A DNA stretch of 64,000 nt from Microglena sp. YARC (GCA_022414725.1 CM039464.1:14013261-14077260); one strand, 5' to 3'. Numbered from the stretch's first letter, positions 18,701-28,208 are shown. The notes: generated by a model not told the origin, from the letters alone. Translations and numbers: made by a program.

Positions 18701-21700
18701 GCAAGGGCTTCAAAAGAAAAAAACATTGAAAAACTGAACCCCAAACAACATAATATATACACATAGTGGTATGGGAACATATGTGTAAAAAATAGCATAC
18801 GCACCTTGGAAGACAGCTGCTGAACAATTGCGTTCAGGTTGGCAATCTCATTCTGGAGAGCTGCATCTACCGAGTCTGCCACATGTTCACGTGCAGGTCG
18901 TGCTTTACGAGCAGCCAGGCGATCCTTGGCTTGTTGCAGAGGACCCCTGCAGGAGGTATGTATGTGGTGGGTGAGGGTGAGGGGTGTGGGGGGGGAGAGG
19001 GAGAGGGGGGGGAGGGCAAGGGCGAGGGCGGGTGGGTGGGAGTTGTCTGTTGTAGGGTGTGGGTGTGGGTGTGGGTGAGGGTGAGGCGGGGTGGGGGTGG
19101 GGGTGAGGGTGAGGGTGAGGGTGGGGTGTGGGGAGGAGTTGTCTGTAGTGCATGGGTGAGGGTGAGGCAAGAGGGGGGGGGGGGGGGGGGAGATGGGGTG
19201 AGGGAGAGAGGGGTGGGGGTGTGTGGGGGGGAAGTTGTCTGTTGTATGTGGGTGAGGGTGAGGCAGAGGGGGGGGGGGGGGGGGGGGGGGGGGGAGGGGA
19301 GGGGGGGAGGGAGGGTGGGTGAGGGCAAGGGTGGGTGGGGGGTGGGGGGGATTTGTCTGTAGGGTGTGGGTGAGGGTGAGGCGTGTTCACATGTAGGTCG
19401 TGCTTTACGAGCAGCCAGGCGATCCTTGGCTTGTTGCAGAGAACCCCTGCAGGAGGTATGCAATGCGTTGGTGAAGGTGAGGTGTGTGGGTGGGGGAGAG
19501 ACATAGGGGGTGTCTGTAGGGTGCAGGAGGTATGCAGTGTGTGGTTGAGGGTGAGGAGGGGTGAGGGTGTGGGGGGGGTGAGGGCGAGGGTGGAGGGGGG
19601 GGGGGGGAGAGTTGTCTGTAGGGTGTGGGTGAGGCTGAGGCGGGGTGTGGGGTGGGGATGGGAGGGTGAGAGCAAGGGTGGGGTGGGAAGCTGTCTGTAG
19701 GGTGTGGGTGAGGGTGAGGAGGGGTGGATGAGGGGCAAGGGCGGGGCGGGGGGGGGGGGGGGGGGGGAGGGAGTTGTCCGTAGGAAGTGGGTATTGAGAT
19801 TGACATGCTTATTACCATGTACACAGAAATGAGGTCTGACATGAGTATCCGTATATTATCAGTTGTTACATGCAGTTGATGGCATCACATGCTTGAGCAT
19901 ATGCCCTGCCCGCTACTCGGGAAATTAGACAGATAGATGCGTTCGCATTTGCACGCACTTTCATCAGTATCAAATTTGTTTTTTTCCGTGGAGGTCGACG
20001 TGTCTCTGAACCGCACTACCTTGAGCATATGCCCTGCCCTACTTTTCTTTCTTCAGAATGAACGCAGTGCAACTGAGGGAGCTCTAGAACATTATCTATC
20101 TATCTATCTATCTATCTATACATATACGTGTGTGCTTTTCAGTGTATGCATGCTCTTTCCCTGTCAGCTTTATGAGTATGGCATCAGGTAGGGATTACCA
20201 ACGGGGCTGTCACATATGCATAGGGACTGGCATATCATATGATGTTGACCAAAGGCGAATATGGTATCATATGATTTCATACAAACTGCATCACACGATA
20301 TTGTACATAAATGGTAACTTTAGCCTAATCAGACTGCCAGCATCATATGATATCATGTGATGACATGATATCATAAGATATCATACTGCCATTCCCTGCT
20401 TATGCAAGAAAATAAATGCTGTGAGACAGTGAAAAACATATATAGCTCCTGAGACAGTGAAAAACATATATAGCTCCTGAGACAGTGAAACACATATATA
20501 GCTCCTGAGACAGTGAAAAACAGATATAGCTTCTGAGACAGTGAAAAACAGATAGCTGTGGGACAGTGAAAAACAGATAGCAGCGAGACAGTGATCGTAC
20601 CGCTTGGCCTCCAGGGCATCCGCCAGGCTGGCTCGCATGCTTATTGCCTTGGCCTGCTCATCCCTGACTTGGAACAGCTTGGATTCTAGATCAGTACTCA
20701 AGTTACTTGAGGTCGTCAGTTTGTTCATCATGGCGGCGTGCAGTTCACGCGATACCTGGTGCTCAACCTCCCTAGAAGAATGGATAGCGTGGCGAATAGC
20801 CTTGCGCAGCCTGGAGAGAAGGATAAGGGATAGGGGATAATTAGGCCTGGGGGGAAGGATAAGGACAAAGGATAAGAGATGAGGGGAAATTAGGCTCGGG
20901 GGGTAGGATAAGGATGAAGGTAAAGGGAAATGCAATCATACATATTTGAACATTCAGCATGCTCCACAATAACCCCTAATTGAAATTGGAAATTGATACG
21001 CCTTGCCACGGGCCGTGAGTTTAAAGGAACCTTACCGTTCACTTGCACTGGGGAATGGTTACTGTGAGTTTCGGTTTCACAGCCCGCCACTGCGCCTGAG
21101 CTCGGACTATCGCACGACAGCAAGGAAACAATTTATCTGCCTCTTTCAAGGCAAAAAACAACCCCAACATCGTTCCATACAGGCACTCATAAAGTTATAG
21201 AGTTGCATCTATGAACCTTACATGCTTTGCAAATCAAGCTAGGTGTGGGTACAGTATGCTTGAAATCCACTTCACTTAGGGCTGTGCCTCATTTAAATTT
21301 GTAAAGAAAGCAACCGCCCACTAATCTTTGCTTTGCTTAGTGGGCACTTGCTTAAAAGCGCAGCTTGCTTTGCTTAGTGGGCAGTTGCTTAAAAGCGCAG
21401 CTTGCTTTGTTTAGTGGGCAGTTGCTGAGTGGGCAGCTTTGATTTGCTTAGTGGGCAGTTGCTTGAAAGCGCAGCATGCTGCTCACCTGGTTGAGTCAGC
21501 CAGCCAGTGGCGAGCAAGTCGGATGTTCTCCTCCGTGGCACGCTCCCAGGTGTGGGGAGTCTTCATGAGAGCCTCATACTTCTGGCTAAACTCCGCACTA
21601 TCAGCTCCATCACCGTCAATAGAGATGTTCAGCACCGCATTGTCAACATTGATGGCCTGGGTCTGAGGGCAATAGAGAGACGGCAATAAAAAGGATGAGT

Positions 21701-24700
21701 TGGACAAGCAATTCGGAAGCTCTGAGAGCAACAGAGAGACAGCAATAACAAGTCCTATGCAGCGTCGCAAGCGGCGCGGAAAATTGTCGGAGAGTGTTGG
21801 CAATGGAGCGGCAGGTGGCAACAGACTGGAGCTGACCAAAGCCAGTTAGTTATGAGGCAGTTGGCTGACGTCTCAGGCTTTTTTTTATTCGTCGGTCGGT
21901 CGGAAGGTCGCACAAACTGGGGGGTTACCCTGTTGTCCGCTGTCCATCAGTGCGTCCGTCCGACCGACCGACCGACAAATTGAAGCCTGACACGTCAGTC
22001 AACTGTCTCGCAACTAACTGGCTTCGGTCAGCTCCACGGTTTTTTACCCCGCCTCCATCAGGGCACCCTGCCCGCCCCTGCCCTCCATGGAGGGCAGGGG
22101 GAGTGGGGAAGCTAGTCCCGAGGTCGCCAGTCCCGAGTTAATATCTGCACATCAGATCTCCTGTTCGAACGCACGTGGATCAAGGGGAGGGCTCCGCCAA
22201 AAAGGATGAGTTGGAAAAGCAATTTGGAGGCTGTTGGAAAGTTGGATGCATCGGGCTTGGGATGTGAAACTACTATACCAATTGAGTTATACAGTCAATG
22301 CCTTGTCCTTCTAAATCATATCGATTCAACCTAGTATGTTCAGGGACCTGCATATCATTCGATGTTGATCCAAGGCGAGCATGATGTCATATGATATCAT
22401 ACAAATTGCATCGTATGATATTGTATATAAATGGTGACTTTAGGCTAGTCAGACTGCCGGCATCATATGATGATATGATATCATATAACCGGTCCTTAAT
22501 TATATTGCTATGTTGTCGCCGGGCTCCTCTTCTACAATTTAACATACTTTTTCTGTCTTCCTTTTAAGCAACTTATTACTGTCAGAGAAAGGTAAAGAAA
22601 CAAGGGAATAAATCCAATCACCATATTACCTATTCATGCCTTGGGAATATTTACTTCAATTCAATTATCATGATGATGATGATGATGGTGATGATAACAT
22701 TTTCTCTTCATTATGTAATTTTTTGGTGGAGCCCCCCTTTTTGGTATTTCATGTGTTCAGTGTTTCATCCATCCATCCATCCATCTGACCGCGATGAAGC
22801 CTGAAACGTCAGCCAACGGTCTCGTAACTAACACGCATCCGGTGCCACCTGTCGCTCCCTCGCGATCACTCTCTGCCATTTTTTAGAGTCGCAGGCAACG
22901 CTGCATAGAGCTTGTGTCTTGTACCCATATGACGAAAGTTATCTTCACTTGCTATTATTTACTATTATTTACTTACTCTATTTTTATTTGAGTCCATCCC
23001 ATGTGCACGACTTGCATCCCCCATTACAAACAGAGAACCCCCGAACGCCTTTATCTTGTAGTATGCACATGCAGACACAGCCAAATGACAGAATGTCTTG
23101 TCCCTTGCTTGGTTGAAGCTGGTCAGCACTTAGCTGGTCAGCACTTGGGTCCAGGTGGCTTAGGTTTAGATGCTCCAGGGTTTAGGTGGTTTAGGTTTAG
23201 GTAGTTTAGGTGGTTAAGGAAAAGAAGAAGTGCTGACCAGCCAAGTGCTGACCAGCTTCCCCCTACCTTGTCCCTTGCTTGGGATAGGCTGGTCAGCACT
23301 TGGGCCTACGTGGCTTAGGTTTAGATGGTTCAAGTTTAGGTGGTTTAGGAAAAGAAGTGCTGACCAGCCGAGTGCTGACCAGCTTCCTGCTACCTTGTCC
23401 CTCGCTTGGGAGAAGCTGGTCAGCACTTCGCTGGTCAGCACTTGGGTCTACGTGGCTTAGGTTTAGGAGGTTTAGGTTTAGGTGGTTTAGGTGGTTTAGG
23501 TGGTTTAGGAAAATAAGTGCTGACTAGCTAAGTGCTGACCAGCTTCCCCCTACGTTGTCCCTTGCTTGGGAGAAGCTAAACAGCACTTGGGTCAAGGTGG
23601 CTTAGGTTTAGATGGTTCAAGTTTAGGTGGTTTAGGTTTAGGTGGTTTAGGAAAAGAAGTGCTGACCAGCCGAGTGCTGACCAGCTTCCCCCTACCTTGT
23701 CACTTACTTGGAGGAAGCTGGCCAGCACTTGGATCTACGTGGCTTAGGTTTAGATTGTTCAGGGTTTAGGTGGTTAAGGTTTATGTGGTTTTGGTGGTTT
23801 AGGTTGTTTAGGAAAAGAAGTGCTGACCAGCCAAGTGCTGACCAGCTTCCTGCTACCTTGTCCCTCGCTTGGGATAAGCTGGTCAGCACTTCGCTGGTCA
23901 GCAGTTGGATCTACGTGGCTTAGGTTTAGGAGGTTTAGGTTTAGGTAGTTTAGGTGGTTTAGGTGGTTTAGGAAAAGAAGTGCTGACTAGCCAAGTGCTG
24001 ACCAGCTTCCCCCTACCTTGTCCCTTGCTTGGGAGAAGCTAAACAGCACTTGGGTCAAGGTGGCTTAGGTTTAGATGGTTCAGGGTTTAGGTGGTTCAGA
24101 GTTTAGGTGGTTTAGGAAAAGAAGTGCTGACCAGCTTCCCCCTAACTTGTCCCTTGCTTAGGAGAAGCTGGTCAGCATTTAGGTATACGTGGCTTAGGTT
24201 TAGATGGTTCAGGGTTTAGGTGGTTTAGGTGGTTTAGGAAAAGAAAGGCAACTAAGGTTTAGGTAGTTAGGTGCTTAAGGAAAAGAAAGGCAAACTGCTG
24301 ACCAGCTTCCTCCTACCTTGTCCCTTAGATCAGCCTCCAGCCGTTGTCGCATCTGGTCCAGCTGGTGGATCTCTGTGTTAAGATGGTCGATAGACCGGTT
24401 TACCTTGGCCTCAAAGTTGGATACAAGGCCCTGCTGATTCAACAAGCCCTTTTCCACAGTGTCCATGGTCCTCTCGCGCATGGGTCGGGTGTCCCGAAGC
24501 TGCAGCCTAGTTGAGTTTAGCTCCATCTTGGCCTGCACTTTTGCCAACCTCTCTTCCATGTTCGCCCGCAGAGCCACACACTGATTAATTTCACTGACTG
24601 TCTCATTCAGGCATGTCTGAAGTGCAGACCTGTATTGGTCAGTGTGGTTGATCTTGTTCCGCAGTGCTTCCTCGACTGATCCCAGGTCACTCCATACTTG

Positions 24701-25517
24701 CTGGGCGGAGGCATTCTGAAAGGCATGGAAGTATGCACACCTAAGAAAAGGAGGTTCTAGAAGGCAAGAAATCCAGGATGTAAAATTGACACACTTCAGG
24801 GATTTTTCCCCCGCTATATATAGAGATCCCTACTCTTGACCCCGTTGTGGCCCAATTAGGAAGAATACAACAATGTTTTGGCCCTAAATGGCCCTAAAAA
24901 GCTAGAAACGGCTGTCAAACCGCTGTCCCTGGAGGAGGCTTAAAACCAGAAAGCTTAAAAAGAAAACAATTTCACATCTGAAAAAAAGGCCCTGACACAC
25001 TTGCTGGGCAGAAGCAGTCAGCAAAGCATGGAAATATGCACCCCTAAGAAAAGGAGGTTCTAGCAGGCAAGAAATCAAGGCCTACTCTTTTGTAGGAGTG
25101 GCAACGCCATTCAAACCAAATCCTTGGTTTTGCTGGTTTGTGTAGGGAGACCCACCTCCTGGGGTCAAATTCCTTTCACAACTAAAAAAAGGATATGACA
25201 CAGACACACTTGCTGGGCGGAAGTATTCAGCAAGGCATGGAAGTATGTGTGTGTTTTACAGTCCTGCCAGTTGCAAGGTATAGCTAAATAGGCTAAATAG
25301 ACTTGCCCAACCTCAATAATGAGGAGGGCTTTATACAAAACAAGCACTGTTGAACTGAAGCCCAACAAATTGTAAACGATAGGGGCCCGGAGTTTGTGCT
25401 ATGCAGATAATTGAACTTAATGATTCAATTTAAAAGAAGGAAGTATGCACATCTAAGAAAAGGAGGTTGGAGCAGGCAAGAAATCAAGGACAAACAACTG
25501 ACTTGTGCTCCCCATGC

Positions 25518-25552
<35 letters not shown>

Positions 25553-26597
25553 CCCAGAGACACACATTCCCATGCTGCCAAAATACAGATTCGAACACGC
25601 ACCTCTGGCCCCATCAGCCCAGCAACGCCAAAAGAGGTTGCTACAAGATTCAGAACGACCCCACCAGCACATCCCCCCTACACGCACCCCCATCCCACCC
25701 CCACGCATACAACACACACACAATTGCAGCTCTAACCCCCAGCCGTCAACCCCAGCTTAAGCCTTCAGAGGTAAGGCTCACCTGCAGCATGTTGCTAGTT
25801 GCCCGGAGGGTGCTGCTCATCTTGTTTTCATTGCTGCCAACTCCCAGTTGTTCCGAGGACTGTTGAGGAAGAGATTCGAATGTTAGAAAGCGGGCGTCCT
25901 TAGAACCGTCGGGACCGGAGTGGGTCCGGGGCACAAGTCAGCACGACAGCACGTCCCGACTCGTGCGGCACAATTGTAGCTAGCTAGCTAACTAACAGAT
26001 AACCAGCAGATGGCGCAAAATGAGGTTGGCGGTGGTGACACTAGAGGCACGACAAGGTTTAAATAAGCGCCAACAGTCGCATGGTCTATGTCGATCGCCA
26101 CAAGGTTAAGCTTCATGTTGTCAAGGTCGGGGGGTACAAAAGTAGTAAAAGCCACACGAATTTCGAACATATTCAAGAGTTCAATACCATGCAAATGAGG
26201 AATGGAGTGGAATAGAAGCCTTCATGGATCACTCGACCAGGCAGGTCACCGGCTATGTGGCTATTTCCCCATTATGCCCGCGTCCTTGGACCCGAACTCT
26301 ACCCTTGGCCACACCGAGGGAGCACGAACTCAAGCATAGCTCTGAGGACGTGACTTATCCCTCAGCATGTCGAGAGTTCGCTTACCTCCTGAGCCCATTC
26401 GAAGGGAGTCCTGTAGGCAGGCGTGGACTCCTTGTTGTACTTGGCTTGCTGCAACACGCGGAAGTTCTGCGAGGGGATGGATAACGTGTATCAGAGTCTG
26501 AGCCAGTCCCGCAGACGAGACAACATGAGGTGAAAGACATGTGAGTTAGGCGCACCGCCATGTTGACGCCATTGCTGTGGCCGAATCCTGGAGGCAT
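15512..26597 (-). CDS. TEKT: Tektin, axonemal doublet-microtubule protein
   Basis: Complete model of 475 aa, within the usual 400-490 of the family, with nine exons: 26597-26556, 26466-26386, 25859-25782, 24715-24317, 21662-21487, 20810-20601, 18946-18805, 17728-17660 and 15742-15512. Every intron is GT-AG and every phase joins. Tektins are coiled-coil proteins in the lumen of the A-tubule of cilia and flagella. Family landmarks, in order: STRLQLRDTRP then MDTVEKGLLNQ (about 136-155), which corresponds to the CLxxRExR...VE..L block. Next LEADLRDKTQAINVDNAVLNI (192-212), equivalent to LExDLxDK..A..ID, then THTWER-type PHTWERATEEN. The second half has AKDRLAARKARPAREHVAD (335-353), at the place of the tektin nonapeptide RPNVELCRD. 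It closes with MLEENIRDKTQALATDQRM and a short C-tail. The nonapeptide is strongly divergent. Introns 3, 4, 6, 7 and 8 carry repeats made from exon edges. Confidence 0.92.
15775..16080 (+). repeat. Two minisatellites in tektin intron 8
   Basis: 15775-15860 repeats AAGGACAGGTTTAAATT. 15935-16075 repeats GGTGGTAATGGTGGTGGGAG, giving Thr-only or Val-only open frames that are not genes. Confidence 0.85.
16255..17352 (+). mobile_element. Element cluster in tektin intron 8 (M5, M8, M5 inverted, M1 fragment)
   Basis: M5 at 16255-16320, M8 at 16370-16480, an M5 copy in reverse at 16560-16625, and a 5'-truncated M1 MITE at 17231-17352 ending AAAAACACTGG. Between 16740 and 17200 I see low-complexity G/T-rich sequence with no assignable feature. 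Confidence 0.6.
17365..17445 (-). pseudogene. Third tektin exon 8 copy (8c), acceptor lost
   Basis: 81 nt, open in the same frame, with DAYAAMLED; four codons shorter than 8b. The bases before it are ATTT instead of CAG, so it cannot splice normally. The donor-like GTAAAT remains. Confidence 0.6.
17507..17599 (-). CDS. Possible alternative tektin exon 8b
   Basis: 93 nt, acceptor ATACGACAG, donor GTAAGA, phase 0 on both sides and open. It shares VDATAAMLEDNIR with 8a but has a different first half (VVNDSVIELLNYFQATHL). It could replace or follow 8a without breaking the frame. No transcript evidence is available. Confidence 0.5.
17660..17728 (-). CDS. TEKT: Tektin exon 8 (variant 8a)
   Basis: 69 nt, acceptor CCCTTTCTCAG, donor GTAAGT; codes for MNSVDKEIAQLDATAAMLEE plus NIR. 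Phase 0 on both sides. The best fit to the family among three related copies. Confidence 0.85.
17998..18195 (-). mobile_element. M4 element copy with flanking M8 copy
   Basis: M4 blocks CAGCGTCGCCTGCGACGC, GACAGGTGGCAACGGAA and CAGAAGGGGGGGCTCC. An M8 copy lies directly upstream at 17870-17975. Confidence 0.6.
18221..18340. repeat. Fold-back element with telomere-like core
   Basis: Arms AGCTAGCCCAGGGTTTGCC and GGCTAACCCCGGGCTAGCT are inverted copies, with a second arm pair CAGCCCGGGGGT / ACCCCCGGGCTG. The loop holds CCCTAAACCCTAACCCCCTA, plant/algal telomere-type repeat. Confidence 0.8.
18357..18398 (-). pseudogene. In-frame copy of the end of tektin exon 7 (candidate mini-exon, 42 nt)
   Basis: Acceptor CTCTTAG, donor GTGAAG, phase 0 on both sides; codes for IANLNAIVHQLPSK, 14 residues or two heptads, against IANLNAIVQQLSSK in exon 7. 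Confidence 0.6.
18400..18475 (+). repeat. GAGAACAATCTAA minisatellite
   Basis: About five imperfect 13-bp units directly upstream (gene sense) of the 42-nt exon-7 copy. Confidence 0.8.
18669..18707 (-). pseudogene. In-frame copy of the end of tektin exon 7 (candidate mini-exon, 39 nt)
   Basis: Acceptor TTTTGAAG behind a T-rich tract, donor GTGCAA, phase 0 on both sides; codes for PLLLSIVQQLSSK. The last nine codons match exon 7. Confidence 0.5.
18805..18946 (-). CDS. TEKT: Tektin exon 7
   Basis: 142 nt, acceptor CTCCTGCAG, donor GTGCGT; contains the region of the tektin nonapeptide (here RPAREHVAD). Confidence 0.93.
18955..19800 (+). repeat. G-rich minisatellite with poly-G runs in tektin intron 6
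   Basis: Repeats of GTGAGGGTGAGGCGGGG and TTGTCTGTAGGGTGTGGG, with G runs near 19170, 19270 and 19750. In gene sense it is C/T-rich with about eight CCCTACAG or similar acceptor-like sites. Pro-rich open frames here are artefacts of composition. Confidence 0.85.
19383..19446 (-). pseudogene. Copy of the start of tektin exon 7, no donor
   Basis: Acceptor CTCCTGCAG and about 64 bases matching exon 7 (LQQAKDRLAARKARP in frame), then it breaks into the minisatellite without a 5' splice site. Confidence 0.7.
20100..20122 (+). repeat. (ATCT)n microsatellite
   Basis: Short run of CTAT/ATCT repeats. Confidence 0.9.
20222..20397 (+). mobile_element. Mutator-like MITE, family M2
   Basis: AGGGACTGGC at one end and GCCATTCCCT at the other, CATATGAT palindromes inside. 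Flanks ACATATGCAT and GCTTATGCAA agree at 7 of 10 bases. Confidence 0.75.
20405..20592 (+). repeat. GAGACAGTGAAAAACA array next to tektin exon 6 donor
   Basis: Six to seven 24-30-bp units; the array starts seven bases inside the intron after the exon 6 donor. Confidence 0.85.
20601..20810 (-). CDS. TEKT: Tektin exon 6
   Basis: 210 nt, acceptor TTCTCTCCAG, donor GTACGA; begins with the third base of an Arg codon. Codes for LRKAIRHAIHSS...LADALEAK, start of the second rod half. Confidence 0.93.
20818..20930 (+). repeat. GGATAAGG minisatellite next to tektin exon 6 acceptor
   Basis: Repeats of GGATAAGGGATAGGGGATAA and GGGGGGAAGGATAAGG directly upstream (gene sense) of exon 6. Confidence 0.75.
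21310..21480 (+). repeat. About 38-bp array next to tektin exon 5 donor
   Basis: Four units built on TTAGTGGGCAGTTGCTTAAA and AGCGCAGCTTGCTTTG; the first unit lies directly after the exon 5 donor. Confidence 0.85.
21487..21662 (-). CDS. TEKT: Tektin exon 5
   Basis: 176 nt, acceptor TTGCCCTCAG, donor GTGAGC; 58 codons plus two bases. Holds INVDNAVLNI and the conserved Trp of PHTWERA. Confidence 0.93.
21748..22200. mobile_element. Two M4 elements in inverted orientation
   Basis: First copy CAGCGTCGCAAGCGGCGCGG to GGTCGGTCGG (21748-21915). The second is in reverse with CCGACCGACCGACAAATTG and CAACTAACTGGCTTCGG (21950-22050), followed by GGGCAGGGG-rich sequence. Confidence 0.65.
22342..22497 (+). 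mobile_element. Mutator-like MITE, family M2
   Basis: Ends AGGGACCTGC and ACCGGTCCT with CATATGATATCATAC palindromes; flanking duplication not clear. Confidence 0.65.
22725..22912 (-). mobile_element. M4 element copy
   Basis: GGTGGAGCCCCCCTTTTT, then CGCGATGAAGCCTGAAACGT, CGGTGCCACCTGTCGCTCCC and GAGTCGCAGGCAACGCTGC. Confidence 0.65.
23090..24316 (+). repeat. 130-170-bp array carrying the tektin exon 4 donor, about 8 copies
   Basis: Each unit has CCTTGTCCCTTGCTTGGG, then GCTGGTCAGCACTT, a TTAGGTTTAGATGGTT/GGTGGTTTAGG stretch, and an inverted GTGCTGACCAGC. In gene sense it includes AAGGGACAAG/GTAGG, the last ten bases of exon 4 with the 5' splice site. The TTTAGG stretches resemble degenerate telomere repeat. 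Confidence 0.9.
24317..24715 (-). CDS. TEKT: Tektin exon 4
   Basis: 399 nt, 133 codons, acceptor TGCCTTTCAG, donor GTAGGA. Holds most of the first half of the rod. Both of its edges are duplicated in the neighbouring introns. Confidence 0.93.
24720..25490 (-). repeat. Tandem copies of the tektin exon 4 acceptor region in intron 3
   Basis: Two further copies of the exon 4 start plus about 60 bp of upstream intron lie at 24995-25081 and at 25203-25247 continued at 25439-25490. They share CTTGCTGGGC(G/A)GAAG and CCTAAGAAAAGGAGGTT with the true junction. Copy two is followed by an M3 element (25078-25187); copy three is split by an M8 insertion. Confidence 0.8.
25248..25438 (-). mobile_element. 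M8 element insertion with 9-bp target duplication
   Basis: 191 bp flanked by GGAAGTATG on both sides (25239-25247 and 25439-25447), splitting one unit of the exon 4 edge repeat. This gives the borders of the M8 family. Confidence 0.75.
25521..25553 (+). repeat. Poly-C run
   Basis: About 31 uninterrupted C; in tektin sense it is poly-G in intron 3. Confidence 0.95.
25782..25859 (-). CDS. TEKT: Tektin exon 3
   Basis: 78 nt, acceptor CCTCAACAG, donor GTGAGC; codes for SSEQLGVGSNENKMSSTLRA and the following residues. Confidence 0.85.
26386..26466 (-). CDS. TEKT: Tektin exon 2
   Basis: 81 nt, acceptor CCCTCGCAG, donor GTAAGC. Codes for NFRVLQQAKYN..., the N-terminal region before the rod. Confidence 0.8.
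26556..26597 (-). CDS. TEKT: Tektin exon 1
   Basis: 14 codons from ATG (MPPGFGHSNGVNMA), donor GTGCGC. No earlier in-frame start was needed. Confidence 0.75.
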
Positions 26598-26980
26598 GGT
26601 GAGCAGTTGTCAAGTTTTCGCGGCAACTATCTCTTCTATCGCACTGGAAGCGCGGTGTGGTGAGGGAAATGGTGGCAGGAATGCTCCCGTGTTGTACAAC
26701 AGCATGTGATCGCAGTACAACGACGGATCTGGCCCTCTGATCTGGCCCTACCCGGCCCTACCCCTAGCCCGCCCTAGCCTAGCCAGCCCAGGGCCCTGGT
26801 CTGCATCAGGTCTGCATCTCGCGCGCGATTTTTATAGCATGCGTCCTGTGACGCAACGGACCCTTCCTTCTGGTCAACGGACCCTTCCCACGTGAGGCTA
26901 AATAAGCCCTGCGACGCAACGGACCATTCGACGTTGCGCACGGAGGACGCAGCGTCCTGAACAACCCAGTTACCAACCAT
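26598..26980. other. Tektin 5' flank with element M7
   Basis: 26830-26975 carries GACGCAACGGACCCTTCC blocks and is repeated in reverse at 28800-28940. The remainder holds CCCTACCCGGCCCTACCCC repeats. No core promoter motif could be named. Confidence 0.5.
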
Positions 26981-27169
26981 TCACATTGCTCCTGAAATGT
27001 GAACTGAGAAGTGGAGTGGCTGGATATAACCAAGATGGTGTTCAGACTCTGAACTTTTTGGGGGTCCAAGGACTAGAGTGGTGATTTGGTGAAGTACTGA
27101 AGTAGATTTGGTGGAGATAAGTACTTTGAATCGAAGAACCTAGGTTTTGTGTGTGTCTGAGGGGGAGGG

Positions 27170-27197
27170 AGGGCGGGGGGGGGGGGGGGGGGGGGCT
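27170..27197 (+). repeat. Poly-G run
   Basis: G-rich block with about 20 consecutive G. Confidence 0.95.
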
Positions 27198-27444
27198 CTG
27201 ATAAGTCCCTCAGGCAAACACACATATCATACATTGATACATGGAAGTTTTAACACATACCCACACAAATATTGAGTTCACATCTGCAGCTCAGCAGTAG
27301 CTGAGAATATATATAAATACGGTAGTCTAAGTCACTTACTGCTCTTGTGAATACATTATATATACGGTATTGGTACCAGTAATAAACTACTAAATGAATT
27401 CATTGTGGTCTATCTAAATGAGTAAATAAATACAGGGTACTACG

Positions 27445-27905
27445 CCTTATTACAAGGCGTGAGGTTGAGGGGGCCAGCCAGTTTGCTTTCACTGGGGCCA
27501 AACACCAAATTCTGGTCCATCTGTATACGGTACTGCTGGAGATTGTTACAGGCCCTTACTAGAGATCAATCTAGCTATTCCAATTCAACAAGCCCTAGAT
27601 ACGAAGGATAAGTAAGAGAATCAGACATGACGTTTACATTTTCCCTGGCATTTTTATTTTGCTGCCGAAAATGGCGAGCGGCCAAATTGCTGGCTGAAGC
27701 TATGTAACCAAGTTCTAGTTCAAGTTAAAGCTTATACCGGGAGATGAGCAGTACCTACATTTGACTGAACTGGTAGAGTAGCAGACATCTATAAATACAG
27801 GTACGAGGTATGATAATATCATTTTTGTGGTTGGCCCCGGTGAAAGCAAACGGGCTGCTCCCGTCAACCTCACTCCTCATAATAAGGCGCACTATTTATA
27901 TACCA
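27445..27905. mobile_element. Two M5 elements, opposite orientation
   Basis: Reverse copy at 27445-27510 (CAAGGCGTGAGGTTGAGGGG) and forward copy at 27820-27905 (GGTTGGCCCCGGTGAAAGC). Confidence 0.55.
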
Positions 27906-28208
27906 GTATTTATTTATAATATCCACTTTGATAGTTCAATTGGCTCAGTTGAATCCAGAAAGCTAGGGGGTGATTGGTCGTAGGCTACTAGTCTGGCAAC
28001 TCCCGCCGGCCTATGGCCTATGGTACCTACCCATTCGAGTAGGAGTAAATAAATCAAATCTAATATTTTGAGTTTAGAACCACCCTTTGAGGCGAAACCC
28101 TCTGAAAAACAAAAAAGCTCCATATCTCATTGAACAGCAGTTCAGCCTGCTTGGCAAAAACAAAATCTTCGAAGCACATGAGTTCCAGCTTGTCATATCT
28201 TGCACGCA

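Noticed and set aside
18592..19842. Long Pro/His/Ser-rich and Gly/Val-rich open frames
   Set aside because: They follow from the G-rich minisatellite; only the tektin exon 7 segment within them is coding.
25411..25866. 151-codon plus-strand frame with a Pro run
   Set aside because: It crosses a poly-C run and the antisense of tektin exon 3.
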